In this document: piece after piece, positions 33,302 to 43,505 of the stretch
Position numbering within the stretch: position 1 is the first letter of the stretch
How the letters are laid out: each line of letters starts with the position of its first letter
The notes under the pieces: generated by a model
Databases searched by the model: none
What the model was told of the DNA's origin: nothing
The model's input: only the letters and a program-made list of their open reading frames with translations
Source of the DNA: Insolitispirillum peregrinum
Lineage (GTDB): Bacteria; Pseudomonadota; Alphaproteobacteria; Rhodospirillales; Rhodospirillaceae
Length of the DNA stretch: 64,000 nucleotides
Direction of reading: 5' to 3'
Assembly (NCBI RefSeq): GCF_900156605.1
Contig: NZ_FTOA01000011.1
Location: 1-64,000 of the forward strand
Program-made: the position numbers and the translations under genes

Positions 33302-34248
33302 GAAGCAACAATCGCTGCGATGCTGTCGTCCAGATCGCGTTCTGCCTTCCAGCCCAGCAGCCTTTCAGCCTTGGCCGGGTTGCCCAACTGGCTCGGACGG
33401 TCGACCGCCCGCCGCAGCGCAGGGTCACTGGTCACCGTCGCCCGCAGCCCGCGATGGGCAGCCAGACGCAGGGCAATATCTTCGGCGGTGTAATCCTGCC
33501 CCCGGCAAAGATTGACCACCTCCAGCGACAGCTCCGCTCCCAAGGACCGGTTGGCCAGCGCCTGCAACCCCGCCGCCATGTCCCGCACATCGACAAAATC
33601 ACGGCGACGATCAAGATTGCCCATCGTCAGCACCAGATCGTTGCCCTGTGCCGCATCCAGACGGCGCAGAATATCGGGGATCAAATGACCATTCGGATCA
33701 TTCGGACCGATCACGTTGAACATGCGGGCAATCGAGCCATGGCCCTTGCCCGCCCGTACCCAGGCGGTCAACTGGTGTTCATTGGCTGCCTTGGAGGCAG
33801 CATAGACATCGCACGGCCCCAGACGGCTGTTTTCGTCCAGCGGACCATCGTGCCAGTCATAGACCGCCCCGCTGGACGCCAGCACCACATGCCTGCATCC
33901 AGCCTCGGCGCAGGCATCCAGTACCGACTGAAAGCCCATCACATTGACTTCGGTGGCCAGAAACGGATTGGTCTCACAGGTCGGAATGTGGTGGATCGCG
34001 GCCAGATGGATCACCGTTGCCGGGCGATGACGGAGCAGAATGTCCTTCATCGCCTGACGGTCACGGATATCAGCCTGACAGGGCACGCACCTGTCCGACG
34101 CCTCTGGCAAGGTGCGGGCAACGGACAGGTCGTCCACCACCACCACCGGCCTGACCTGCTGGATCAGGCTGGCCAGCGGCGTCCCGACGAACCCCGCCCC
34201 GCCGGTGATCAGAACCGGAGCGTGATCAGAAGTGGCGTTCGGTAACAC
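33277..34248 (-). CDS. NAD-dependent epimerase/dehydratase (extended SDR)
   Basis: The ~323-residue nucleotide-sugar enzyme has the NAD-binding motif VLITGGAGFVGTPLA at the N-terminus. The active site shows SSGAVYDW and the Y-x-x-x-K pair YAASKAANE. The RMFNVIGPND and RRDFVDVRDMA segments are typical of UDP-glucose 4-epimerase-like SDRs. The exact substrate is unknown. The GTG at 34248, with GGGGGA upstream, is preferred; it overlaps the end of the Wza-like gene by 23 bp. The ORF extends to 34377 antisense to nothing useful. Confidence 0.87.
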   Translation of the reverse strand: MLPNATSDHAPVLITGGAGFVGTPLASLIQQVRPVVVVDDLSVARTLPEASDRCVPCQADIRDRQAMKDILLRHRPATVIHLAAIHHIPTCETNPFLATEVNVMGFQSVLDACAEAGCRHVVLASSGAVYDWHDGPLDENSRLGPCDVYAASKAANEHQLTAWVRAGKGHGSIARMFNVIGPNDPNGHLIPDILRRLDAAQGNDLVLTMGNLDRRRDFVDVRDMAAGLQALANRSLGAELSLEVVNLCRGQDYTAEDIALRLAAHRGLRATVTSDPALRRAVDRPSQLGNPAKAERLLGWKAERDLDDSIAAIVASWRTRLAA

Positions 34249-34792
34249 GAATGATGTCCCCCGGCAGAATCGGCGTCCGCTCGATGGCGCGGAATTCCTG
34301 CTCGCGGCCATCAACGATGCGCAACAGAATGACTTCCTCCTCGCGGGCACGGTAATCATAGCCACCAGCGCGGGCAATGGCGGACAGAACGCTCATCCCC
34401 ACCGTAAAGGTATACTCGCCCGGCTGCTTGACCTCACCCAGCACATAGAACGGCCGATAGGTCTGGACTTCGACCGTCACCTTGGGATCGCGCAGATAAT
34501 TGCTGCGGATCAGGGCGTCCTGAATTTTTTCCGTCAGGGCGGCGGCGGTTCCGCCAGCCGCGCGGACCGTTCCGGCCAACGGCATGTTGATGTTGCCCGC
34601 CGAGTCAATCAGGTACTCGCTGGACAGGTTCTGTTCGTTAAACACCACCACGCGCACCCGGTTGCCCGGCTCCAGCTGATAGCGCTGGATAAAATCCCCC
34701 ACGCTGTCAGGAGCGTTCACCGACGGCAGAGGGCGACCACTGCAGCCAGCAAGCATCAGAACCATTAACGCCAGAGTAGCAAAATAACGCAT
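34226..34792 (-). CDS. Wza-like polysaccharide export lipoprotein
   Basis: The 188-residue protein has a lipobox LAGC at residues 14-17. The polysaccharide-export (Poly_export) domain begins QLEPGNRVRVVVFNEQNLSSEYLIDSAGNINMPLAGTV. One SLBB-type segment follows (FYVLGEVKQPGEYTFTVGMSVLSAIARAGGYDYRA). It is shorter than E. coli Wza and has only one SLBB unit, as is common in alphaproteobacteria. It is the first gene of the minus-strand EPS run that continues to 30345, with overlapping genes throughout. Confidence 0.9.
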   Translation of the reverse strand: MRYFATLALMVLMLAGCSGRPLPSVNAPDSVGDFIQRYQLEPGNRVRVVVFNEQNLSSEYLIDSAGNINMPLAGTVRAAGGTAAALTEKIQDALIRSNYLRDPKVTVEVQTYRPFYVLGEVKQPGEYTFTVGMSVLSAIARAGGYDYRAREEEVILLRIVDGREQEFRAIERTPILPGDIIRVTERHF

Positions 34793-34881
34793 GAGCTGTT
34801 CGTTCCTAAAGGTTCATTGCCGAAGCATTTCGTGCCACTATATCGGCATCCCCCGATCCTGAGAAGCTGTGCCAGCACGCC

Positions 34882-35697
34882 ATGTTGTCCTTTTTAAAAC
34901 GGTTCCTGTCACCTTCGGCATCCGCCGACCCTGCAACCATTCCAGAGTCCCATCAGGTCTACGCCCCGCGCAAGACCACCCTCTACGCCTTTGGGGACAT
35001 TCACGGGCAAATCAGACAACTGCAACAAGCTATTGATTCCATAGTGAAATACGCGGAAGACGATCGCTCTGCGCACTACAGATCAAAGGTTGTCTTTCTA
35101 GGGGATTACGTGGACCGTGGAGAAGACAGCCGCGCCGTCCTTGATGGCCTGATGCGCTTGCCGACCATTCACCCACAGATTGACTGGATTTTTCTGGCTG
35201 GCAATCATGAGGTGGTCATGCAGGGGTTTCTGACGGCTCCACAGGACCATTTGCTATGGCTGGAGTATGGCGGCTGTGAAACATTGGCCAGCTATGGCGT
35301 TGCCCCGCCAGCCAGCAACGCCCACCGCGACCTGATGGTCGCCCGCGACGCCTTTGCGCGTGCCCTGCCGCCTGCGCACCTGGCCTTTTTGCAATCAATG
35401 CCGATTCGGCATCTGGCCGGAGACTATCTGTTCGTCCATGCCGGCCTGCGCCCCGGCATCCCGCTGGATCGCCAAAGCCAGGAAGACATGCAGTGGATTC
35501 GGGGGGATTTTCTCGAACAGCCCTATTGGCACGGCAAGTGCGTCGTACACGGGCACACCATCGAGGCCCAGCCGACGGTTTTGCCGTGGCGGATCGGTCT
35601 GGACACCGGCGCCTACTCCGGCAGCCCGCTCAGTGGCATTCGCCTGCGGGACAACCAGCGGGAAGTCCTGTCGTTTCCCTGTCTCCGCCCGTTCTAG
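34882..35697 (+). CDS. PPP-family serine/threonine phosphatase or diadenosine tetraphosphatase
   Basis: The 271-residue metallophosphoesterase has all PPP signatures: GDIHGQ (~residues 38-43), GDYVDRGEDS (~72-81) and GNHEVVM (~112-118). Two downstream metal His are in VHAG and VVHGHTIE. It could act on phosphoproteins or on Ap4A. It is transcribed alone, next to but divergent from the Wza-like gene, so a link to EPS control by the tyrosine kinase is only speculation. Its TAG stop codon is part of a palindromic element. Confidence 0.87.
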   Translation: MLSFLKRFLSPSASADPATIPESHQVYAPRKTTLYAFGDIHGQIRQLQQAIDSIVKYAEDDRSAHYRSKVVFLGDYVDRGEDSRAVLDGLMRLPTIHPQIDWIFLAGNHEVVMQGFLTAPQDHLLWLEYGGCETLASYGVAPPASNAHRDLMVARDAFARALPPAHLAFLQSMPIRHLAGDYLFVHAGLRPGIPLDRQSQEDMQWIRGDFLEQPYWHGKCVVHGHTIEAQPTVLPWRIGLDTGAYSGSPLSGIRLRDNQREVLSFPCLRPF

Positions 35698-35800
35698 AGC
35701 AAATCCCGAGCAGATGGACACATCTGCGACGACGTATTTGCTTAAATAGCAAGTCATTAGAGCATTTGTCGTGATCCTTGGAGACCGAGAAATGCTCTAG
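35695..35800. repeat. Palindromic intergenic element, family D
   Basis: It begins TAGAGCAAATC, where TAG is the phosphatase stop codon, and ends AATGCTCTAG. Internal inverted repeats are GCAGATG/CATCTGC, and AGAGCATTT/AAATGCTCT flanking a short loop. The boundary motif AGAGC/GCTCT is shared with family C. Confidence 0.65.
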
Positions 35801-35820
35801 AGAAGTGTGGGTCAAATATG

Positions 35821-35998
35821 ACCACAGTACAGGGCAAACAGAAAACAAGATTATGGAGCGCTGCTCCAAACCTCGCTGGGGCCGACCGGCCCCAGACCCC
35901 ATTCCTTTGATCATAAAAGAAAAAATGGGGGTTCGGGGCCTCAGGCCCCGAGCAGGTCCGGGCGGCAGCCCGTTCTTGTTTTCAAACTGTGGTGTCCT
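35821..35998. repeat. Dispersed palindromic element, family A, copy 3
   Basis: It runs in the opposite orientation to copies 1 and 2. It has GAAAACAAG/CTTGTTTTC inside the ends, GGAGCGCTGCTCC, CTGGGGCCGACCGGCCCCAG, CGGGGCCTCAGGCCCCG and GGGCGGCAGCCCG. Spacing and order match copy 2 read on the other strand. The remaining sequence to clpA (36000-36100) also holds a GGGGCC/GGCCCC hairpin (TGTGGGGCCAAAGCGGCCCCACA) just after the clpA stop, which may terminate clpA. Confidence 0.75.
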
Positions 35999-36100
35999 GC
36001 GAAACAGGACGCCACAGGATACGACCGGAAGGAAACCCGGCAGACATGACTGTGGGGCCAAAGCGGCCCCACAGCAGTATCACAGAGAGAAACAAACGCC

Positions 36101-38431
36101 TTACGCCGGTTCGGCTTCGGTTTCCTTGGCCGCTGACGAAGACTTGCCAGCCGGGGAGATCACGAAGTCGAGCGCACCATCCTTGATGGTGATTTCGACG
36201 TGGCCGCCGTTGATCAGCTTGCCGAACAACAGTTCCTCGGCCAACGGGCGCTTGATGTTTTCCTGGATCACCCGCCCCAGCGGCCGAGCGCCCATCAGCT
36301 TGTCGTAGCCCTTTTCGGCCAGCCACTGGCGGGCTTCCGGGGTCAGCTCGACGGTGACATGGCGTTCGTTGAGCTGGACTTCCAGTTCCATCACGAACTT
36401 GTCGACCACCTTTTCGACCACTTCGATCGGCAGCGGGCCGAACGGGATGATCGCATCCAGACGGTTGCGGAATTCCGGGGTAAACAGGCGCTCGATCGCC
36501 GCACGATCTTCGCCAGTCCGGTTTTCCCGCATGAAGCCGATGGCGTTCTTGCTCATTTCCGACGCACCGGCGTTGGTGGTCATGATCAGGATCACGTTAC
36601 GGAAATCGACCTGCTTGCCGTTGTGGTCGGTCAGCTTGCCGTGGTCCATCACCTGCAACAGGATGTTGAACAGGTCCGGGTGGGCCTTTTCGATTTCGTC
36701 GAGCAGCAACACGCAGTGCGGATGCTGGTCAATGCCATCGGTCAGCAGGCCCCCCTGATCAAAGCCGACATAGCCCGGCGGGGCACCGATCAGGCGGGAA
36801 ACGGTGTGCCGTTCCATGTATTCCGACATGTCAAAGCGCAGCAGTTCCACCCCCAGCGAGCGCGCCATCTGGCGGGCCACTTCGGTTTTGCCCACCCCGG
36901 TCGGGCCGGAGAACAGGTACGACCCGATCGGCTTGTCGCCAGTCCGCAGCCCGGCGCGAGCCAGCTTGATGGCACTGGACAGGGCCACAATGGCTTCGTC
37001 CTGCCCGAACACCATTGTCTTGAGGTCGCGTTCCAGGTTGCGCAGCGCCTCGCGGTCGTCGGTGGACACCGACTTTGGCGGGATGCGGGCGATCTTGGCC
37101 ACCACGTCTTCGATATCCTTGACCGTGACGGTCTTCCGCCGCTTGCTTTCCGGCAACAGCATCCGGGCCGCGCCGACTTCGTCGATCACGTCGATGGCCT
37201 TGTCAGGCAGCTTGCGGTCGCCGATGTACTTGGCCGACAGCTCGACAGCCGAACGGATGGCTTCGGCGGTGTATTTGACGTTGTGGTGTTCTTCGTAATA
37301 GGGCTTCAGGCCGCGCAGGATTTTGACGGTATCTTCGATCGACGGTTCGGGGACGTCGATTTTCTGGAACCGGCGCACCAGCGCGCGGTCCTTTTCAAAG
37401 TGGCTGCGGAATTCCTTGTAGGTGGTCGAGCCGATGCAACGGATGGCCCCCGACGCCAGCGCCGGTTTCAGCAGGTTCGAGGCATCCATTGATCCGCCCG
37501 AGGTCGCCCCGGCACCGATCACCGTATGGATTTCGTCGATGAACAGGACGGCGTTCGGCATCGCCTCCAGTTCCTTCATCACCTGCTTCAGGCGTTCTTC
37601 AAAGTCACCGCGATAGCGGGTTCCGGCCAGCAGGGTGCCCATATCGAGCGAATAGATGATCGCATCCAGCAGCACTTCCGGGACTTCGCCCTGCACGATC
37701 CGGCGGGCCAGACCTTCGGCAATCGCGGTCTTGCCGACGCCGGGATCACCGACGTACAGCGGATTGTTTTTCGACCGGCGGCACAGCACCTGAATGGTGC
37801 GTTCGACCTCGGCTTCACGCCCGATCAACGGGTCGATCTTGCCTTCGGTGGCCTTGCGGTTGAGGTTGACGCAATAGGCGTCCAGAGCTTCCTGACCTTT
37901 TTTCACGACTTCCTCCTCCGCCGACCCTTCCTCGGCACCATGCACGGTGCGGGATTCGGTGAAACCGGGGCGTTTTGCGATGCCGTGTGAAATGAAATTC
38001 ACCGCATCCAGACGCGTCATGTCCTGTTGGCGCAGGAAATAAACCGCATGGCTCTCCCGTTCAGAGAACAGGGCTACCAGGATATTGGCACCGGTGACTT
38101 CCTCGCGGCCCGACGACTGCACATGGATCGCCGCACGCTGCACCACCCGCTGGAAACCAGCGGTCGGTGTCGGATCGCCCGCCGTCGGTGACGACAGGCC
38201 GGAAAGTTCGGTTTCAATGAAGCGGCGCAGGTCAGCGCCGAGCTTTTCCAGGTCAACCCCGCAGGCACGCATGACCGCCAGAGCGTCAGGGTCCTCGACC
38301 AGAGCCAGCAGCAGGTGTTCAAGGGTCACATACTCGTGCGACCGTTCGCCAGCCAGCGACAGGGCCTTGTGGAGCGTCTTTTCCAGATTCCGGGACAACA
38401 TCTGTCGGTACCCCTCTGCCGTTATTGCCAA
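36101..38431 (-). CDS. clpA: ATP-dependent Clp protease ATP-binding subunit ClpA
   Basis: The 776-residue AAA+ unfoldase feeds substrates to ClpP and is the partner of the ClpS adaptor. The N-domain (~1-145) has two Clp repeats ([32 protein letters not shown]). AAA-1 Walker A is GDPGVGKT (~217-224). AAA-2 Walker A is GPTGVGKT and its Walker B is [13 protein letters not shown]. No ClpB/ClpC-type middle domain is present, which fits ClpA. clpS lies 215 bp upstream on the same strand, the usual clpS-clpA order. Confidence 0.96.
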   Translation of the reverse strand: MAITAEGYRQMLSRNLEKTLHKALSLAGERSHEYVTLEHLLLALVEDPDALAVMRACGVDLEKLGADLRRFIETELSGLSSPTAGDPTPTAGFQRVVQRAAIHVQSSGREEVTGANILVALFSERESHAVYFLRQQDMTRLDAVNFISHGIAKRPGFTESRTVHGAEEGSAEEEVVKKGQEALDAYCVNLNRKATEGKIDPLIGREAEVERTIQVLCRRSKNNPLYVGDPGVGKTAIAEGLARRIVQGEVPEVLLDAIIYSLDMGTLLAGTRYRGDFEERLKQVMKELEAMPNAVLFIDEIHTVIGAGATSGGSMDASNLLKPALASGAIRCIGSTTYKEFRSHFEKDRALVRRFQKIDVPEPSIEDTVKILRGLKPYYEEHHNVKYTAEAIRSAVELSAKYIGDRKLPDKAIDVIDEVGAARMLLPESKRRKTVTVKDIEDVVAKIARIPPKSVSTDDREALRNLERDLKTMVFGQDEAIVALSSAIKLARAGLRTGDKPIGSYLFSGPTGVGKTEVARQMARSLGVELLRFDMSEYMERHTVSRLIGAPPGYVGFDQGGLLTDGIDQHPHCVLLLDEIEKAHPDLFNILLQVMDHGKLTDHNGKQVDFRNVILIMTTNAGASEMSKNAIGFMRENRTGEDRAAIERLFTPEFRNRLDAIIPFGPLPIEVVEKVVDKFVMELEVQLNERHVTVELTPEARQWLAEKGYDKLMGARPLGRVIQENIKRPLAEELLFGKLINGGHVEITIKDGALDFVISPAGKSSSAAKETEAEPA

Positions 38432-38646
38432 GCAAGTGTATCAACGCTTGTGGGACAGTTTCGATTGAAGCAAAGTGCGTGCCAGTCTCTGGAGCCAGAA
38501 ACGGCGGGTGCGGTCGCCACCGTACACATCACATTACCACACACATCATCCAAGGGCTGTTCTTCAGACGATGAGTTCTGTCGAACCGATTGAAAAACAA
38601 CCCTTCTGTCTCAAAAACAGCGTCAGGGGGAGACGCCCGGACAGTT

Positions 38647-38970
38647 TTAGTCTTTTTCGATCGTACACTGCAGCGGGTGCTGATTCTGGCGGGCCAGATC
38701 CATCACCTGCATCACCTTGGTTTCAGCAACTTCATAGGTATAGACGCCACAGACCCCGACACCACGCTGATGAACATGCATCATGATTTCGGTCGCCTCG
38801 TCACGGTTCTTGCTGAAAAACCGTTCCAGAACATGCACGACAAACTCCATTGGAGTATAGTCGTCGTTCAGCATCAACACCTTGTACATCGACGGCTTTT
38901 TGACGGTCGGGCGGGTCATCAACCCGGTACCAAAGCCGTTCTGGTCATCATCCTTGTCGTGGTCGCTCAT
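38647..38970 (-). CDS. clpS: ClpS adaptor protein
   Basis: The 107-residue adaptor delivers N-degron substrates to ClpAP. The core is [59 protein letters not shown], with the N-degron pocket residues [10 protein letters not shown] and the conserved HxxG(V/I)G motif. The flexible N-terminal extension is acidic, as in alphaproteobacterial ClpS1. clpA follows it downstream. Confidence 0.96.
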   Translation of the reverse strand: MSDHDKDDDQNGFGTGLMTRPTVKKPSMYKVLMLNDDYTPMEFVVHVLERFFSKNRDEATEIMMHVHQRGVGVCGVYTYEVAETKVMQVMDLARQNQHPLQCTIEKD

Positions 38971-39434
38971 TGTGCTTTAAACCTGTAAAAGACCCTCTGA
39001 AGCGTTCAGGGCATTTCTGCCCCTTGGCCGTGAAAGAAGACCCAAGTTTATGGGCTGCCTTGTCAGAACGCAAAGCCCGTCAACAGAGTGCCACATCTTT
39101 ACGCCTCCTTTTTTTGGCCAGATCACCTGTTTGCCGGATTGTTCCGGTGACAGAGCCCCGTCGGTGACCGTGCAACCATCAGGCACGAATGCCAGAAAAG
39201 CGTGGCCAGAAAACCGTGGAAAGGGAGAGCGGGAAGCATAACCTTGTAATCATTCTATCACCAACATAGGACCGCAGCGCAGCAAGCGCGAGGGGCATAT
39301 ACTTAGGTGTTACCGAACCGACACGCCCTGTGTGGTTTTTGATCCACTCCCGGCCCTGTCCGAACGACCCATCGTTGCAAAATGCGGAGCAGAGTGCACA
39401 AAAGTGGGTATGCCTCAGGCAAAATGATACTGAA
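38971..39434. other. Intergenic region upstream of clpS
   Basis: No gene is supported between clpS and the phasin terminator. A 69-codon minus-strand frame (38977-39186) is the largest candidate but has no ribosome-binding site or family resemblance. The clpS promoter must lie here; no clear -35/-10 pair was found by eye. Confidence 0.4.
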
Positions 39435-39465
39435 AAACCCCACACCATTTATGGATGTGGGGTTT
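39435..39465 (-). terminator. Intrinsic terminator after the phasin gene
   Basis: A 10-bp stem AAACCCCACA/TGTGGGGTTT with an 11-nt loop lies 33 bp downstream of the phasin stop. On the minus strand it ends in a run of five T residues, a typical terminator. Confidence 0.85.
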
Positions 39466-39497
39466 CATGGTGGCGTGAGACGCTCGCAGGGACTTTC

Positions 39498-39980
39498 TTA
39501 ACGGGACAATGGCTTCATCAGCACCCGCAAGGTCTTTTCCACCTGCTGGTTCAGCGGCTGGGCCACCGCTTCGGCAACGTGCAGCGATTGTTGAGACAAA
39601 CGAGCCCCCTCGCTCAGGGCCTGATCAACGCCGGAACGGGCAAAGGCCCGATTCATCGTCACCAGTTGATTCACGCTCTTGACGGCCGTCGTTGCCTTGC
39701 CGTGGGCAACCGCCTTTTCAACGGACTCGTGCGCCAGTCCCATCATCGCCCGGCTCAGGCCCTGCATGCCTTTCATCCACTCGCTGCCAGCGGCCATAAC
39801 GGCATCGGCCCCGTCTTTCGAGACGGCCATCACCTCGCCATAACGTGCCAGAGACTCTTCCCCGGCGTGCGCGCTGGCACGAGTCACCGTTTCCATCGCC
39901 TGCCGCGACGTTGACAGGGCGGTGTCCAGCATGGCGAGGGCATCAGCGGGAGACAGAATGGTTTTCCGGGTGGTCATCAA
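39498..39980 (-). CDS. Phasin family protein
   Basis: The 160-residue helical protein is rich in Ala, Ser and Met, with amphipathic helices throughout (ALAMLDTALSTSRQAMETVTRASAHAGEESLARYGEVMAVSKDGADAVMAAGSEWMKGMQGL). This matches the phasin_2 family that coats polyhydroxybutyrate granules. No PHB synthase is in the window, so the granule role is from family knowledge. It is a monocistronic unit with its own terminator. Confidence 0.82.
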   Translation of the reverse strand: MMTTRKTILSPADALAMLDTALSTSRQAMETVTRASAHAGEESLARYGEVMAVSKDGADAVMAAGSEWMKGMQGLSRAMMGLAHESVEKAVAHGKATTAVKSVNQLVTMNRAFARSGVDQALSEGARLSQQSLHVAEAVAQPLNQQVEKTLRVLMKPLSR

Positions 39981-40159
39981 ATCCTCCTCTCGCCAGCGGC
40001 GGGGTGACGTGGTGAATGTTACGAGCGGTTATGAGCAAGCCGGGCGGCGCTGTCAACCATCCCTTGCGCTGCACAATCCACAGGCATTCATGCGCAGCCA
40101 CGCCCGTATTTGCGTCATATACACAGCAACAGATCGTGATGCGACGCAGGCTTCCTGCC

Positions 40160-43100
40160 CTACGATCCGGTCAACCGGGCCAGGCTCTGCCGCTGGTCAA
40201 GAAAGGCTTCGAACAAGTGCGGCAGCACAGGCTTGGAAAAATAGTACCCCTGCGCAATATGGCAGCCATTGGCCTGCAGGAACTCGATCTGCTCCAGGGT
40301 TTCGGTCCCCTCGGCCACCAGTTTCAATTCCAGCGACCGCCCCATCGAGATGATCGCCTTGGTAATCGACATGTCATCACTGCTTTCCGGGATATCCCGG
40401 ACGAAGGACTGATCAATTTTCAGCGCATCAATCGGGAACCGTTTCAGATAACTGAGCGAGGAATAGCCCGTCCCGAAGTCGTCAATCGACAGCGTGACCC
40501 CTAGGGTTTTCAGCGAACGCAGGGCCGCGATGGCCTCTTCCGCATTCTCCACCAGCATGCTTTCGGTCAGTTCCAGCTCCAGCAAGCCGGAAGAAATACC
40601 GGTCAGGTGCAGGATTTCGACAATCCGCTGGGCCAGATTGGGCTCGCGGAACTGGCGGGCCGACAGGTTGACCGCAATCCGCATTGCGGGCCGCCCTTGC
40701 TCCACCCACGCGCGGATCTGCTGGCAAACATGCAGCAACACCCAATCGCCAATGGCAACGATCAGACCGGTTTCCTCGGCCACCGGAATGAATTCCGCCG
40801 GGGAAACAAACCCCAGTTCCTCGGAATTCCAGCGCAGCAGGGCCTCGGCCCCGGTGCATTCCCCGCTGGCAAGGTCGATTTTTGGCTGATAGACCACCGC
40901 CAGCTCTCGCCGTTCCAGCGCCCGCCGCAGGCCATTTTCCACCTGTAGACGGCGGATCATCGTTTGCGACAGGTTTTCCGAATAGAACGAATAGGTGTTT
41001 CGTCCCTGCCGCTTGGCATGGTGTACAGCGGTATCGACGTTTTTCAGCAGGTTGCCAATGCTTTCGGCATTTTCCGGATAGATGACGATCCCGATCGACC
41101 CCGAGGTATAGATTTCCCGCCCGTCGATATCAAAGGGCAGCGCGAGGCGGTCCAGAACCTCCTGCGACATTCTGGCGGCATCCTCCGGGCTGTCCAGCCC
41201 GTGCAGGATCAGGGTGAATTCGTCACCGGACAGGTGAAACACCATGTCATGGGGACGAAGACTGTCCCCCAGCCGCTGGGCGACAGCCTGCAACACCCGG
41301 TCGCCGATCTGGTGCCCCAGCGTGTCATTGATGTTTTTGAAATGGTCAAGGTCAACAAACAGCACCCCGACCATCTCGCCACTTTTTTCCGCCTGCACCA
41401 CGGCCTGTTCCAGACTGTCGCGGAACATCGCCCGATTGGGCAGCCCGGTCAGATGGTCACGGGTGGCCAGAAAGCGTAACCGTTCCTCGGCCTGCTTGCG
41501 TTCGGCAATGTCGCGCAGCACACCGATGAAATAGCACTGGTCCCCCACATGCATTTCCGACAGGGCCAGTTCGACCGGGAACACCGTCCCGTCCTTGCGC
41601 TGGCCCTCGATCTCGCGGCCAATGCCGATCACCCGGCTGTGGCGGGACTGCATGTAGCCATGAATGTAGCCGTCATGGACCACACCTTGCGACCGGGGCA
41701 TCAGCAGACTGACGTTCTGCCCGATCACGTCGCTGGCCTGATAGCCGAAAATACGCTCGGCAGCCGGATTAAAGGTTTCGATCAAGCCTTTTTGGTCGAT
41801 GATGATCAGGGCATCAACCATCGTTTCCATGATTTTGCGCAGACGCTCTTCGCGCTGCAAAATGGCCCGGGTGGCGGTCTGGCGCTGGGTCACATCGCGG
41901 GCAACCACAATCACCCCGTTCTGCCCGACATCCTGATGGGAAAACGGCGTCGCCGCCATTTCAACATCGATCAGCCGCTGGTCAGCCGTACACAGCTTGA
42001 GCGGGATTCGTCCCTGACTGTTGGCCAGTTCCGCCAGACCACCATGGACCAGCGGCAGGCTTTCCGGGGCGACGAACAGCTCCAGTGGCTTGCCCACACA
42101 GGCCTCGGCACTGGTTTCCAGCAACGCCGCACCGGCGGCGTTCATCATCACGACCACCCCGTCGCGCAGGACGCACATCATGTCCGGGGCCAGATCGAAC
42201 ATCTGGCGATAGCCGCTGTCGGACTTTGCCATCTCGTCCAGTTGCGACCGTTCCAGCAGGTTTTCCAGCAGCTGCGACAGGTGCTGTGATGCCGAGCAAA
42301 TGTCCTTGATGTAGGCCTTGTAGTGCGGATGGGCGAGCGGACCGAACACTTCGTTGTCGATCATGTCGCTAAAGCCGACAATTGTATTCAACGGCTGGCG
42401 CATTTCATGACTGAGCGCCCGCAAGACCCGGCTTTTCAGCTCGTCAGCCGCTTCGGCATGGCGTCTGGCGGCCAGCAGGGCCTGTTCCTGCGCCTTGTTG
42501 GCCGAAACATCGCTGATCACCAGCGTAATGTCATCCCCCAGACGATTGGCGGTGACAGCCAGCCATTGGACGCCGCCGTCATGGGCACGACAGACCTCGG
42601 TTTCAAACGGGCTGACCGCCGTTTGTGCATCGTTTCCCGGCAGGGCCGCCAGACCGACCAGACTGTCGGGACCGAGCAAAACCGGCAAGGTCTCGGACAG
42701 CGCCCGTCCGACCAGGATTTCCGCCCGTTGCCCCAGCACCGTGGCACAGGCCGCATTGCCCCATCGCCACAGAAAATCATGGCACAGGCCATCCTGATCC
42801 CGCACAGGGCGCAAGACCCCGGCTGCGGCCGGCAGGTTGTTCAGCACCCCCAGCCACAAGCTCTCGCTGACCGGGGGACGGTGGCACAGCAGGGCCTGCT
42901 GCAAGGCATCCTGCAGCTGATCCATCGACAGCGCCCCCTTGGGCAGACACCGAAAAACGCCTGCCTGCAAGGCCCGCTGCCGTATTTCCGCATCATCATC
43001 ATCGCCCAGCGTGATCAACGGCTGGTCGGGATAGGCGGCGCGCAGGGACGGCAGCAGGGCAAGAAGACTGTCGACCGGCGGCATCAGGCTGAGCAGGATC

Positions 43101-43243
43101 AGATCGCACACCGCAGGGGCCTGTACGGCGGCAGAAAGAGAGTCCCTCACCTCCAACACGAACGCCCCGCCACACCGCGACACCAGCGCGTCGATCAGGC
43201 GGGCATACACCGGATTGGGCTCTATCAACAAAAGTCGGCGCAT
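40160..43243 (-). CDS. Multi-domain GGDEF-EAL cyclic-di-GMP protein with REC-like, PAS and HisKA modules
   Basis: The protein has about 1,027 residues. Order: REC-like domain (1-~120) in which the phospho-acceptor Asp position reads L-L-S-L, so it is probably not phosphorylated; PAS (~130-250); HisKA-like dimerisation helix with SHEMRQPLNTIVGFSDMI (~265-330) but no HATPase; two PAS domains (~345-585); GGDEF (~590-755), active-site SGDEF; EAL (~765-1020), starting GAEALLRW with downstream NLS, ELTES, DDFGTGYSSL and KIDQSFV. Both catalytic cores look intact. ATG 43243 has GAGG upstream; the longer frame to 43435 runs into a repeat element. Confidence 0.88.
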   Translation of the reverse strand: MRRLLLIEPNPVYARLIDALVSRCGGAFVLEVRDSLSAAVQAPAVCDLILLSLMPPVDSLLALLPSLRAAYPDQPLITLGDDDDAEIRQRALQAGVFRCLPKGALSMDQLQDALQQALLCHRPPVSESLWLGVLNNLPAAAGVLRPVRDQDGLCHDFLWRWGNAACATVLGQRAEILVGRALSETLPVLLGPDSLVGLAALPGNDAQTAVSPFETEVCRAHDGGVQWLAVTANRLGDDITLVISDVSANKAQEQALLAARRHAEAADELKSRVLRALSHEMRQPLNTIVGFSDMIDNEVFGPLAHPHYKAYIKDICSASQHLSQLLENLLERSQLDEMAKSDSGYRQMFDLAPDMMCVLRDGVVVMMNAAGAALLETSAEACVGKPLELFVAPESLPLVHGGLAELANSQGRIPLKLCTADQRLIDVEMAATPFSHQDVGQNGVIVVARDVTQRQTATRAILQREERLRKIMETMVDALIIIDQKGLIETFNPAAERIFGYQASDVIGQNVSLLMPRSQGVVHDGYIHGYMQSRHSRVIGIGREIEGQRKDGTVFPVELALSEMHVGDQCYFIGVLRDIAERKQAEERLRFLATRDHLTGLPNRAMFRDSLEQAVVQAEKSGEMVGVLFVDLDHFKNINDTLGHQIGDRVLQAVAQRLGDSLRPHDMVFHLSGDEFTLILHGLDSPEDAARMSQEVLDRLALPFDIDGREIYTSGSIGIVIYPENAESIGNLLKNVDTAVHHAKRQGRNTYSFYSENLSQTMIRRLQVENGLRRALERRELAVVYQPKIDLASGECTGAEALLRWNSEELGFVSPAEFIPVAEETGLIVAIGDWVLLHVCQQIRAWVEQGRPAMRIAVNLSARQFREPNLAQRIVEILHLTGISSGLLELELTESMLVENAEEAIAALRSLKTLGVTLSIDDFGTGYSSLSYLKRFPIDALKIDQSFVRDIPESSDDMSITKAIISMGRSLELKLVAEGTETLEQIEFLQANGCHIAQGYYFSKPVLPHLFEAFLDQRQSLARLTGS

Positions 43244-43402
43244 CAAGCCTCGGCAGCCTTTCATCTCTCCGCCATCAGAATGGCGGACAACGGAGACCCG
43301 GTCTCGGTTTTGAAGCAGAACACCATACCGCTCTTTCCCTGGAAGATGAGTCTTAAGGACCACCTGCCCCGGCAAACGGGACGCCCGCAGACGGAATGCC
43401 TC

Positions 43403-43503
43403 TAGACCAGCGTGCGTTAAACCTGACACAGCCACGCTGGTCTAACCTTTTAATCTGTCGCAGTGACAGCGCGCAAAACCGGAACCACTTTTGCGCTCAC
43501 TGC
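43403..43503. repeat. Perfect 12-bp hairpin plus a family B (type II) hairpin
   Basis: TAGACCAGCGTG/CACGCTGGTCTA (43403-43444) is followed by GCAGTGAC...GCGCTCACTGC (43460-43503). This pairing of a GACCAGCGTGC module with a B hairpin is repeated at 19485-19563, 24121-24217, 26523-26616 and 44808-44886. Confidence 0.8.
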
Positions 43504-43505
43504 TC

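Noticed and set aside
38977-39186. 69-codon minus-strand gene upstream of clpS
   Set aside because: No ribosome-binding site or family; it lies in the presumed clpS promoter region.
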